A stretch of DNA of 64,000 nt from assembly GCA_947650365.1 (NCBI GenBank), contig OX393550.1:103679843-103743842 (forward strand). Reading direction: 5' to 3'. The DNA is from Chamaelirium japonicum (taxonomy: Eukaryota; Streptophyta; Magnoliopsida; Liliales; Melanthiaceae). Position numbers and translations under genes: made by a program. The notes beneath the pieces were generated by a model. It saw only the letters and a program-made list of their open reading frames with translations. It did no database searches and was not told the DNA's origin. Shown here piece by piece: positions 21,290-34,307 of this stretch (the first letter of the stretch is position 1; every line of letters starts with the position of its first letter).

Positions 21290-24200
21290 CTAAGATAACA
21301 GATTGTTACAAAAACTGATAGCCTCCGCTCCTAGTTTATCTCTCCAAGGCACAATCCAAGCACTGAAAAAGGAAATCACCGAGTGCCGCAACTTATCCAG
21401 CCCTGCAGACTTACCGTTGAAGATTCTGCTATTCCGCTCAAGCTAGATAACCCACACGATTGCCATGACCAAAATGTCCCACGGCTTCCGGATCTCCACC
21501 GGGATTTTCCTTCTTCTCCAAAAAGTCCAAAGTCCCCTAAGGGTCCTGGGGTGCGAAGATAGTCCTGCTTTACTCTCGAAGTGATCCCACAGGACCCGGG
21601 CAAAAGGGCATCCGAGCAGAAGATGTGAGGACGTCTCCTCTTCCGAGGCGCAAAAGGTGCAGGAAGCATCCAATGCCTGGGGGTGATGACGCCGCATCAG
21701 ATTCGCCTTCATCAGAATCTTATTCCTCGAAGCCAACAAGGAAAAGATTTGGACCTTCGATGGAGCCTTCGACTTCCAGATAGCCTTAGACGGCCCGTGC
21801 CGCTGCATTCGAGGTAGGAGATGATCATAGAAAGATCTAACTGTGAATACTCCTGAGGATGTGCCGCTCCACCGGACCTCATCCCGGACTGGCCTGAACG
21901 AAGCCGCCTGAAGAATCACGTGGAGGTCCTGCAACTCTTGCTGACCATCATGATTCAAAGGAGTAACGAACCTCAAACGCCACCCGATCGACCCTTGCCT
22001 CCTGCTAGCCTGGGAACGGACTGAAGCTCCCTTGTTTCGGGCCAAAGAGAAAAGTGTTGGGAAGAGTTGCTCTAGAGGTCTGTCCCCTAGCCAAGTATCC
22101 CTCCAGAAACTAATATCTCTCCCATCACCTAACACCAGCGTAGTAGCCTCCCTGTAGAGATCCTTGACCCTAAGGATGCCCCTCCAAAAATGAGATATCC
22201 GGCCGGACACTCGACCCCGTGCTTGCAGAGGAGAGAACCTCCTAAAATACTTTGCCAGAATGACGTCCCGCCAGGATCCGCCTGTTCCCTGCTGCAGTCT
22301 CCACCACCATTTCCCCAACATGGAGATATTGAATCTACGCAAGTCAAGGACTCCCAGACCGCCCATCTTCTTCGGCAGGCAGACCTGGTCCCATCTCATC
22401 AGGTTGTAGCCACCTATGCTAGCACCCACCCCATGCCAAAGGAAGGATCGCCGAATCTTGTCAATCCGGTCAATCACCCAAGACGACAGGTAGTAGAAGG
22501 AAAGATAGTAGCAGGGAATAGAGGAAAGAACCGAGTTTACCAGCACTAGCCTTCCCCCCGAAGATAGAAATCTAACTTTCCAGCCCTCCAATCTCCTCTC
22601 GATCTTAAGAATCAGCTGCTCCCAATCCTCTCGCCGCAGAGCTCTATCACTGATAGGCAGCCCTAAATACTTCATTGGCAGGGACGCTACCTTACAGTTC
22701 AAAAGCCTGGCCAACCCGCTGCCTGCATCCCCTGGACCTATGTAGTAGAGGCTGCTCTTCTGGAAATTGATCCTCAGGCCCGAAGTCAGCTCCAACCCGT
22801 AGAGGAGGATCTTGAGTGAGACCATCTGGAATGGACAAGCCGCTGTGAATAAGAGAGAGTCATCAACATAGTGCAGATTAGAGGTAGTCCAACCGTGACC
22901 GCCCACTCCCTTAACCAGCCCCTCTGCATTCGCCTTACGGACTGCGGCATCAAAGGCATCCACCACCAGAATGAACAGGTAGGGGGATAACGGGCACCCT
23001 TGTTTTAGTCCCTTGTACACCTTGAAGTCCTTGCCTTGCTCCTCATTGATAAGACAAGATAACTTCGAGGAAACCAAAATCTCTCTAATCCACCCCAGCC
23101 ATCCACTAGAGAAGCCTTTGGCCTGCAACAGATCAAGCAAGAACTCCCACCTGATCTGATCGAAAGCCCTCTCAAAGTCGATCTTCAGCAAAACTCCTTC
23201 TTCACCAGACTCGCGAAGGTGGAAGATCGTCTCATGAGCTGCCGCCACACTATCCAGGATTAATCGCCCCTTGATGAAAGCGGTTTGGGAGGGAGAGACA
23301 AGCAGAGAGATGTTGTCCGCAAGCCTATTGGCTAGGACCTTCGCAATGATCTTGTAGAGACAATTTGAAAGGGAGATCGGCCTGTAGTCCCGAATGGTCT
23401 CTGCAGAAGATTTTTTAGGGAGGAGGATAATCCACGAGTGGTTCAGGCAATGAAGACGCACCTTGCCCGAGAAGAAGTCACGAAGCAGCCGGCAAAGGTC
23501 GCTCTCCAATATGTCCCAGTACTCCAGGTAGAAGGACATTGGGAACCTATCTGGACCCGGGGCCCCATCTCCTTTGGATTGAAAGACAGCCCTCCGGAAA
23601 TCCTCGTATGTAAATTCCGCATCAATGCCTGAGCCTCCTGGTAGCCTTGGAAAATCTGCACCACTCCAATCAAAGGAAATCCCCGTCGAAGCCTCCGACT
23701 CCGAGAACGAAGTCTTGAAAAAGGAAGTGGATGCCCCCAAGATGTCCGCCGTAGTCGTCAACTCTCATTCCTCGTGCCACAGAGAGGTCAGAAAGTTCTC
23801 CCTCCTCCGAGCGTTAGCTACCCTGTGGAAGTAGGTGGTGTTCGCATTCCCCAACTTCACCCACTGATCCTTCGAACGCTGCCTCCACATCTCCTCCTCC
23901 TTCCTCAAGATCAGCACTAGGCTCTCATTCAGCTCCTTCAACCTCGCGGACTCTAGTAATGTAAGGGCAGCAGATTCTCCCTTCACCTCCAGAACCTGAA
24001 TCCCAGCCAAGGTTGAGGCCTTCTGCCTCAGAACATTGCCGAAATGGGCCTTGCTCCAGCACTGAAGCTTCTTCTTGATGTACCTGAGTTTCCTTGCCAT
24101 ATTCAAGGCCGAGTTCTCAACCCTACCTGCTTCTATCCACCAACCAGCCAGCAGGTCCTTGAAACCTTCCTCCAGCGACCACATTGACTCGAACCTAAAG

Positions 24201-24922
24201 GGGGGCCGGACAGTAGCAATCAAGTCAGTTGAGAGGAGGATCGGAGCATGATCAGAAACGCAGGAGGCCAGTCTTGTCTGAATTGAACCCGGAAAAAGCA
24301 CATCCTATTCCGCCGAGATCAGGAACCTATCCAGCCTGGCCAGAATGGGATCCTCTCGCTTATTACTCCACGTGAAGGTACGCCCAGTCAAAGGGAGATC
24401 AATGAGCTCATGGTGCCGGATAAAATGGGAGAAAGCCCTCATTGCCGAAACATCTCCACCACTGCGAAGTCGCTCCCCCGAACCACGAGTGACATTGAAA
24501 TCCCCCGCGATGACCCATGGGCCTTGAAAATTTGTCCTAAGCAAGGACAGCTCCGTCCAGAAGTCGTCTTCCCTACTGTGATCCGTCGGGCCATAGACCG
24601 AAGACAGCATCCACTCCTCGCCATCTAAACGATTTTGAAGAACCAGAGAAAGAGAGAAGACCCCAACATTCATGCTCTTCAACAAGAAGAGGTCATCACT
24701 GAAACCTATCAGAATGCCTCCCGACGCGCCTGTAGCATCTTTAGCTTCCCACTTAGCAATCTTCCTAGTACCGAGCGAACGAAAAAAATGGCTCGTCGGA
24801 TTCTCCCGCTTCGACTCCTGAATACAGATGATGTCCACATCGTGAATGGAGGCAAAAGAACTGGCCGCTCTCCTCTTCTCCGATTTCCCTAGCCCTCTAA
24901 CATTCCAAGATAATATCTTCAT
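21290..24922 (-). pseudogene. LINE ORF2: endonuclease / reverse transcriptase / zf-RVT, three in-frame stops
   Basis: Starts at ATG 24922 (MKILSWNVRGLG) and ends at TAG 21292-21290, about 1,210 codons in one frame. The AP-endonuclease part shows WNVRGL, QESK, GDFN and SDHAPILL. The reverse transcriptase part has the YVDD catalytic box near 22870. The C-terminal zf-RVT part has SFYD-type linkers and CTFCASEEETSSHLLLGC. In-frame stops occur at 24307-24305 (TAG, probably from TGG), 23767-23765 (TGA, probably from CGA) and 21445-21443 (TAG, probably from TGG). All three fit C-to-T change on one strand or the other, as expected from methylcytosine decay. There is no frameshift, so the copy is fairly young but dead. 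Confidence 0.92.
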
Positions 24923-24971
24923 AGAAACAAAACAGACTCCACACCACCACCAGATCCCAAAGCTAGCCCAC

Positions 24972-26933
24972 TCAGGAGGAGGCCAACTTCGCCCTTTTCT
25001 CCTCCAGAGCCCTGATAGAATCAAGAAAAAAACGCACACTATCTAGCTCAGGGGTAGTAATGAAGCCACACTTCCTAACAATGTCAAGAATTACATCATC
25101 CTCCAAAAGAGAAAGGGGGAGGGACACAGAAGGATCCGCCTGATCCAAATCCAAAAGGCGCATCTTGGACCGCACGAGAGCCTGGGCAACCAGAGGATCA
25201 TCCGAGGAGCGCTGCAAAATCTGCCTGAAGCTTCTCCTAGCCGACTGAAACTGGGCGGCTCCCGTCGAATCTGACGAAGCCTCCGGTCTCCCATGGTCTG
25301 CGCACTGCATAGCTGCGGTCCTCTGCACCCCGTCCCCCTAACCTGTCACATCCCTACTGTCGACACCAAGGTTAGGAAGCTGAGGAATCGCCATGATGGG
25401 GCTATCCATAATTATAGGCACATCCTCCTCCTGGGGGCCCAAGGGGGGGCCCCCCTCCTCCAACCCCACATGGATTCCCTCATGCAAATCAGCAAGGGGG
25501 GCAACGTTGCTGGCAGAACAAGCAACGTGCGCCCTTTGGATAGAAAAAAAGGGCAACGTCACCAGTCACGCCCAACTCGAGGTTCGAAACAATACCTGCA
25601 TCCTGGGAGAATTGCTACAGGGATGGCGTACCTGGCTCATGGCTGTTGCTCGCTTCTCCTCCCGCCGGATCCCTCCCGGCCGCTGGCGTACCAGGAAACC
25701 GTGGTGGCCCGGTGCACGGTTGCCTGAAACGCGTGGGCTGAGGCGAAACCACCGGTGGACCGAAGCCCGAGGGAATCACTGGCTCGTCGGAGGGCATCCT
25801 ATCACCGATGCCGTGATCCAAGGGAGGAAGATGGCCAACGGGGGGAGGAGGGAGCGAAGTGCAATCTCCTAGAACCTGAGTGGAGAGCCGAATCCGAAAC
25901 ACTCCACATCCATGAGCGAATTGAACCGAGGGGGGATTAGGACGGGTTCGTAGCAGAGCATTGTAGCCTGGCAGAAACGGCGGTGGGAGATCGATGGGAA
26001 AACATTGTGGTACTCCCGCACCTCGCCGTAAGGATCGAGCAGCGCCCGCAGCGAACCATCCCCCCAAGCATCGAAAGGCAAGCCGAAGACGGTGACTCGC
26101 AGTGCTGTCCTCCTCCTCCGTGCGACAGCCCCTGCCAGCTCCTCCCATGGCCGGTAGGAGACGAAGACCGCTCCCAGATCCCGCACACCCCGACCAACCT
26201 CGATCTCCAAAAACTGCCGGAAGGGGAATTCCACAAGAAACTCTCCGTTCCCTATCTCTTGCGCTGGCCACTCCCAGGATCCTTGCCAAGCGTGATGGAG
26301 GTGCCCGGACAACTCCACCGCCGTCACAGCCCTCCGGAAGACCCGACAGACCCCGGATCTATTCAGCACCTCCATCATCTCCCCCCTCCGGGGATCTACC
26401 GGCAGCTCCATTGAGGCCCCCGCACCCGCAGTAGAAGACCCGGTAGAGCCTAAGGAACAAGCCATCCCGCACCGGTGGGAAGTGTGCCCGACCTTCCCGC
26501 AGGCAAAGCAGACGAGAGGATTCCGGCAGGCCGCTACAGCGTGGCCCCGCTCGCCACACCAGTGGCAGCGCCGCACCGGAGGCCCTCTGCGAAAAGGCCG
26601 AGAAGAACGGCCGGGAGGATCCCTCGACCTCGGTCCCACTGTAGATCTGGCCGGACGGTGCAAGATATCGGCGAATGAGACTCTCTGATGGGAGGTCGCC
26701 GATGAGGATGGGTTTGAAGCGCCCCCGAGACGCCTATCTCGGGAACGACGCTTCGCCTCAGCTCCTCCAGAACCCCTCCCCCCGAGAGCCCTATCCCCTG
26801 ATCTCGAGACCCCTCGGGAGCGTGCAGAGCCTACAGGACGGTGAAGATCGGGCCTGGGAGACTTTCCCCTAGATCTCCCCCGGATCTCCCTGGTTCTCGA
26901 GGAGCCTCGGGATCGCCCTCTCGCCATCCCCAA
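24972..26933 (-). pseudogene. LINE ORF1: zinc knuckle plus DUF4283-like protein, interrupted
   Basis: Opens at ATG 26933 with an arginine/serine-rich region, then CHWCGERGHAVAAC and CFACGKVGHTSHRC near residues 135-170. A DUF4283-like RNA-binding region follows (ending MDVECFGFGSPLRF), with a stop at 25869. Downstream, proline-rich sequence continues in another frame. The original frame reopens at 25562, has a further stop near 25336, and closes after the C-terminal EEKRAKLASS at 24972. The zinc knuckle lies before the DUF4283-like region, which I associate with monocot elements. Confidence 0.8.
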
Positions 26934-27071
26934 AGAAAATCCCCCTCATGAAGATTTCAGCTGAGGATATTCAACATAATCCACTTGTTTGTTTCAGCCT
27001 CATGCAATTGTTACATTGTGTTATTCTTTTTTCTTTGGGTAAATTACCAAAAAAACCTCCCCTGAACAATA

Positions 27072-27317
27072 GGAAAATTTTATTCATACTCCAAAAGTCT
27101 GTAACTAGCCCCCGTCTCCCACCCGTTTCACAGTAACTTACACAAAAATTTTAAAATATCATTTATACCCTTATTTAATACCCCACATCCAACTAAAACC
27201 TAAAACATAATCTTTTAGACATCGACTGCAATTGGAAAAAATTGTTATCGAGATTACCTTGATCGGATTCCTCCAAAAGAGATCTAACCCCTCTAGCAAT
27301 GGGGAAAGAACAGAGAC

Positions 27318-27411
<94 letters not shown>

Positions 27412-27652
27412 ATGGGGCTTTAACATCGGAAAGGAATGGGATACCCTATACTCCTGGGGCTTCAACATTGGAAAGAAATGGGGTATGATCAAGATGGGGC
27501 AGGCCATTTAACTGGGGTGTATTCAAGGTGGGGTGTAAGAGAAATGATATTTTTGGGATAAAAATGGGGTATGTCCAAAGAAAAAGGGGTGTGTTCAAGT
27601 TTGTTGAAAATTGGGGCTAATTACAGATTTTTGGGGTATGAATAAAATTTCC
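27072..27652. mobile_element. Nested foldback element, 581 bp, 10-bp target duplication
   Basis: Ends are GGAAAATTTTATTCATACTCC and the complement of GGAAATTTTATTCATACCCC, with arms continuing CAAAAATCTGTAATTAGCCCC. Identical CTGAACAATA lies at 27062-27071 and 27653-27662. The centre holds the (TC)n run 27320-27408. It inserted into an existing Mutator-type MITE. Confidence 0.88.
27320..27408. repeat. (TC)n microsatellite
   Basis: About 44 TC repeats inside the nested foldback element. Confidence 0.95.
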
Positions 27653-28098
27653 CTGAACAATAAACCTCATTGCATATCGGTCCTTCAAAACTTTTTGTTG
27701 AGCAATTTGAACCCTGAACTATGCTTCGTTTGCATTTAACCCCGTTTGTCAACTTTTATTCAGGACCCCTCTGTCAACTTTTATTCAGGAAATATCGTTA
27801 TCATAGTAAGCATAAGTTAAATATTATTTTTAAAAAAAATTTATTAGAAATTGATAAGGCTATTTTTTTTGTTTTGAGGGGTTTGATAAGGATTTTTTTT
27901 TTTTTAAGAAAAATCTACCAATCTCCCTCTTGAAGAAGCTAATAATCTCATTGTGACACTATCCAGTTCCCCTCTCTCTCTCTCTCTCTCTCTCTCTCCC
28001 GCGTGCGCACACAGTTATTGGGTAAGAATGAATCGCTCTTTAATTAGAGCAAGAGCCCATATATAGGAAAGTGAGTATCAGTCACAAACACAAAGGAA

Positions 28099-29320
<1,222 letters not shown>

Positions 29321-29323
29321 GAA

Positions 29324-32300
29324 CTATAACTTCTCGACCGGGAATCCAATGACCGGTTTGGTTTGCGATGCCAGCGCGCGGAGCTCCTCACTCTCTTGAT
29401 CCGTGAGCCTCCACCCAAGAGCACCTACAAACTCCATCGCCTGCGCTGCGTTTTTGGCCCCTGGGATTGGCACAATATTCTCCTGAGAAATCAACCAGTT
29501 CAATACCACCTGGAAGTAAAAAAAAGAACGAAAAAGTTCATCAGCAGATCCCTTTGTTACTCTAAAGAGCATCGAAGAGCAAATTCTTACATTTCTCTTA
29601 GCATTTAACAAACACATTCACAGTTCCATGTTAAAAAAGACAACAAAAGTTTTAGGGCAAATTACAAAAACCTCCCCTGAACTACTCACCTCATTTCATA
29701 TTGGTCCCTTAACCTTTTTCTCGAACAATTTGAAACTTGAACTATACTCCGTCTGCATTCAGCCCCCTTCGTCAACTCTTTATCCCAGAAATACACTTAT
29801 CAATTTCCAATAAGACTATATTTTTAATATTTAGTGTATGCTTGCTAGGACAAGGGTATTTTCAGAATAAAAGTTGGCGGAGGGGGTTAAATGCAGATGG
29901 AGGCTCGGAGCATAGTTCAAAGTTCAAATTGTTCAGAAAAAAAGTTGAGGGACCAATCCTAATTGAGGTGTATATTTCAGTGGAGGTTCTTTGTAATTTG
30001 CCCAAAGTTTTTAGATTAAAGGATAGTACCTGCGTGGGAGTCTTCCCATAACTCTGGCCGATCTCTTTGATCCTGGAAACAAGTGGTTGTAGCTGCACAA
30101 CATAGAGACCCTTCAACAAGGAGTTGTAGGTGATGTTAAAAAGAGGCAAGCAAGTGCGACGCATCCGGTTCTTACCTTTCGGAGGAATTCAGGAGTGTAG
30201 ATTCGGCCTCTCGGCCCAGTTGGAGGATTCTCTGGCGTGTATTTTCCGGTAAGGGCACCTGAAGTGGAATCATAGGGTTGTACTGTTAAAATTTCGGTTT
30301 ATTAGGAATTTGAATTTAGACGAACAAGCTAGGTGCAGTCTAAATAACTAGTATATTATCCAATTCTTAATAATCGTAAGATGTAGAAAGGCATTCTTGC
30401 ATCTTTGGATGCCTAAAAAAGATAAGGTATCAAGATCATATGTAGTTCTACCCAACTGTTAACACAATTGGTATTACGTTGCACCCTTAGGGCGCAGGTC
30501 CTCAATTCAAATCCCGTAGGCCACGAACGTTGCCGTTGAGCAGGCGTGGCTATGTCGGCAGGAAAAAGAGTTAGTTGCAAAGGTATCGAACACTGGGGGT
30601 TGATACCCGTGTAGTTGTACTAGTAGGTTGTAACTTTACAACCAAAAAAAAAAAAAATCATCTATGGTCCATAAGAATCACAAATTATCTGAAAACCAAA
30701 AGGTTTCAGATTATTAAAATAAAATCAAGGGATACTCGCACCCTTAACAGAAGATTCACAAAGTATGAAGCAAGCCACTGCAGACAAAATAATGATCAAT
30801 GGAGTAGCTCCTATGAAACACTACCATATGATGAACTTAGTCTAAAGTAAAAAGATATGTTGAAGTTGCAACGATATTTTTGTCTCAAGATTTGTCACTT
30901 ATAATACTAGTTTCGAGCAACAGAAAAAAAATCCTTGTTAATTATACTATAGAAAATAATGATTTATAAATAAAAGACCAGGGTTCGAAACCTTTCTTTG
31001 AAACTTTTAAATGAGTGGCAAAGAAGGATTAATAACGCAAACCCCAAGTAGATGGTTATGGTAATGATACTTTAGAAAATGCTTGTTTGGGGATTAAAAT
31101 CTGACCAATATATTGCACAAACAATCTTTTATGCAGAATTTTTTGTACAAAAAAATTAGATGTTTTTTTTTTGGGCGGAAAAATTAGATGTTTCCCCCGG
31201 AACAAAAATTATTCAGATATCATTTCAACTTCCAAGTTTTTTTTTTAAAAAAATTAAGGTTCTAGGGGGGGAAGGGGGTTGCGAAAACCCCTACATGGTC
31301 ATATTCATCCAACCAATTTCATTTAAAAGAAACAAAATATAAATATAAAAATCATGCCTTGCGCGATCGGAGAATATGCAATCAAAGTGATTCCCAGTTC
31401 ATTGCATGCTGCCTTTACACCATTCTCTTCAGGAATCCTGTAAATCAGACTGTAATTTACTTGGTTCGAGGCCAATGGAATTCCGCGCTTCTTCAGTTGT
31501 TTATAAGCATCTCTCAGACGTTTCTCTGGTGCATGCGAGAAAAAAAAAACTCCTCAATCATCTATCCTACAAAGGACACAGTCCCTTCCAGTAAAGGGAG
31601 ACCGTTTAAGGGACCAAGCTAGAAAATCACCGCTATAATTCGAGACGCCGACAGCCTTGACAAGGCCCTGCTCAACTGCATCTCCAAGTCCATCAATGTA
31701 TCCTATAAATACCAACTGAACAATGTTAACTTCAAAAAAGATGGTTCTTTAGATCGAAAGGACAACTAAAGGTCAGCTACCTTCATTCCCCCATATCCCC
31801 GGCCTGAAATCACCAACATCCATCGAGTTAGTCAAGGTTAACTTGTAACTGAATTTCAAGAAATTAGCAATAGAAACAGGCTCAACAAGCACACCAATGG
31901 AGCTGGTAGAGTTCGACGGAGGAAAGACCAAGGCGAGATAGCGAGTCTTTGAGAGCAGAAACAACACTCCCTCGGCCTAACCTCCAAGGCAGCGCTGCAA
32001 ATTTGGTTGCAACAGCAACCTCAACAGAATCCTTTTGTTGTCTTTCCTTGATAAATCTGTGATGCAAAAAATAGAGCCAATGGCATTCTAAAGTTGTCTG
32101 ATTTGAGAGTGAAATTCCACGATTGGAATGAAATCAAGATTTATGAGTGGTCAAGCACCTTCCAAGTAAGGTTTCTGAGTTCACTGCTCCCATGATCTGC
32201 AAAACAAAGAACATACTTCTGATTTATCATTCTAAGATTCTTTTGTCTTGTCAAATGGGAGTCACGAGAAAGAAGCAACAGTAGATGCACTCACACCCGC

Positions 32301-34232
32301 ACCATATACTTCAGCAGTATCAAAGAAGGTTATGCCACCATCCATGCTTGAATCAAAAGCTGCCTTAGCTGCCTTCAGCTTCCTATCTGGTGTTTCAAAT
32401 ACGATAAGAAACAAAATTGGAAGATAGTTCCCCACAAAATAATAACATATAAGCAGAAGCTTCATAAAAATTTCTAAACCTCACAACAATTGCATATAAC
32501 CCTGTCAAATCTCATGAGGAAAAATCATGTGATGTCTAAGTTCATTTTTTTTTTAAGGTAAGATTGATTACTCGATGTCCACAATTCAAGGACAATATAA
32601 GGAATAATCCCCTCATAGCGACAAATTATATAAATAGATAGTCATAATTAAGCTAAAAGGGTTGAACTTTTGTACGGCAAAATGTACCGCCACAACTATA
32701 CCAGAGCTTAATGCAAAAAACAAAAATAAAGGTACGAAAAACTATCGCTAGGAAGCAAAGCAAGAAGATACTCCATTTATGCGTACAACGAAGGCTCCCC
32801 GAACTTGTAACAGACGGCTAGGAACAAGAAGAGGATAATTAGTCTCTATAGCAGGTCCTTCAATAACAAAAAATTCTAACATAACCCTAAACCTCGACAA
32901 AATACGAAGCAACGTTCAAAATATCAACCGGTACGTATTGTACCGGCCGATACGTACCACATACTGGTATGAACCGGTACCGGTCGTATCTGTGGTATCG
33001 ATGGTACCGGTTCTTGTATTACCTTGTACAAACATTGCAATCAATACGTACCAACCGATATATACCGGTCGGTTGTTTATATTGCTTTTCTAGCCTTTGG
33101 GTTCAGTTTTTGAAATTTATTTGGCATCTTGACTTGTGGAGAGTTGGGGAGAGCTGATATAGGATTCCTAAGGTGTTTTGCACATGATTTTGACGGATCA
33201 AAGCCCAAATTGAAGCCCAATTTTCCCCTGAAGCGCTCAAAACTTGATTTTTAGGAGAAAGGTACAATTTTTCTCAATGTTTTATGCAAATCATATTGAG
33301 TTTGTTGTTTAAGTAAGAATCTAACATTTAAACACTTTAAAATGTTAGATCCAGACAATTTGGTGAATCTTTGCCTCCAAAATGGAAAATACTTAAATTT
33401 GGAAGAGGGTTTCATACGAATTTGAAGGGTTGATATTTGATTTGAATTTCAACAAATTTGTTCATTGCAAGTTTTTAAAACATATTTAGAGCAAAATCTA
33501 CATGTTGTTAGCATCCAAATTAAAAAAATCCCTATATTCAGATGATTGGTGTAGCGCATCTGGCTTCTATTTTTTATATTTTATGTGAGTTGCACGTTCG
33601 ATGGCACGTGGCATTCGTATTTATTTTGATCCTAAGTAATCATATTCTTTTGCGATTGGTGCGAAGCACGGTTTCAAACTTAGTTCGAACTTGGCCTATT
33701 GCACATGTAGTTATGCTAGGCTTGTACTTCGTGTGAGAGGCTTGCGTGGGCCTGATCTTGTGTTTGGTAGTTATTCCTTGAGGATTTGAATCGTTTCAAA
33801 TTGGGTAATAGATCAAAGCCCCTTAATCTCGTTCCCGAGATTGCCGTTACCCACCTCATACCCGCACGCAACGCATGACGCCCCCTTTTCTTTCCTTTAT
33901 TTGATCGCGACCCTCGTTGTGGGCTTGATGTACAACCATAGAAAAAGAGAGATCAAGAGAGGAGAACACATCAAGGCAGTGATCGGGAGAGGAAGAGAAG
34001 CCGACCCGCGACCACTCCTTTGATAGCCTTTCTTCGATCAAGGTAGGCCCTCATATCACCCTCCTCTTCTGTTCTCTCTATTGAAACACACTAGCACCAC
34101 CGGTGGCCAATGTGGCCATCACATGCACCACCATTTTGAACTCATCGACCCATCGCAGCACAATAGCCCCTGAACCTATTGAACCAGCAACCATGCCGAC
34201 TGACCACCACCACCGCACAAATCATGTGCAGG

Positions 34233-34307
<75 letters not shown>

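Larger units (their letters stand above)
21218..26945 (-). mobile_element. L1-type LINE with 12-bp target duplication
   Basis: The element runs on the minus strand from about 26945 to a poly(A) tail seen as a T run at 21215-21231. Flanking 12-bp repeats TCATGAAGATTT lie at 21206-21217 and 26946-26957, so both insertion boundaries are visible. It carries ORF1 and ORF2 in standard order with about 50 bp between them. ORF1 starts only some 10 bp from the 5' boundary, so the 5' UTR is missing and the copy is probably slightly 5'-truncated. A second LINE tail of the same family enters the window at 63878. Confidence 0.93.
27037..27815. mobile_element. Mutator-type MITE half, interrupted by a nested foldback
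   Basis: Begins GGGTAAATTACCAAAAAAACC and, after removal of the nested element, continues ATTGCATATCGGTCCTTC, GAGCAATTTGAACCCTGAACT and AACTTTTATTCAGG. This is the same family as the complete copy at 29655-30003. The right arm is not clearly recognisable, so the right boundary is approximate. Confidence 0.65.
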
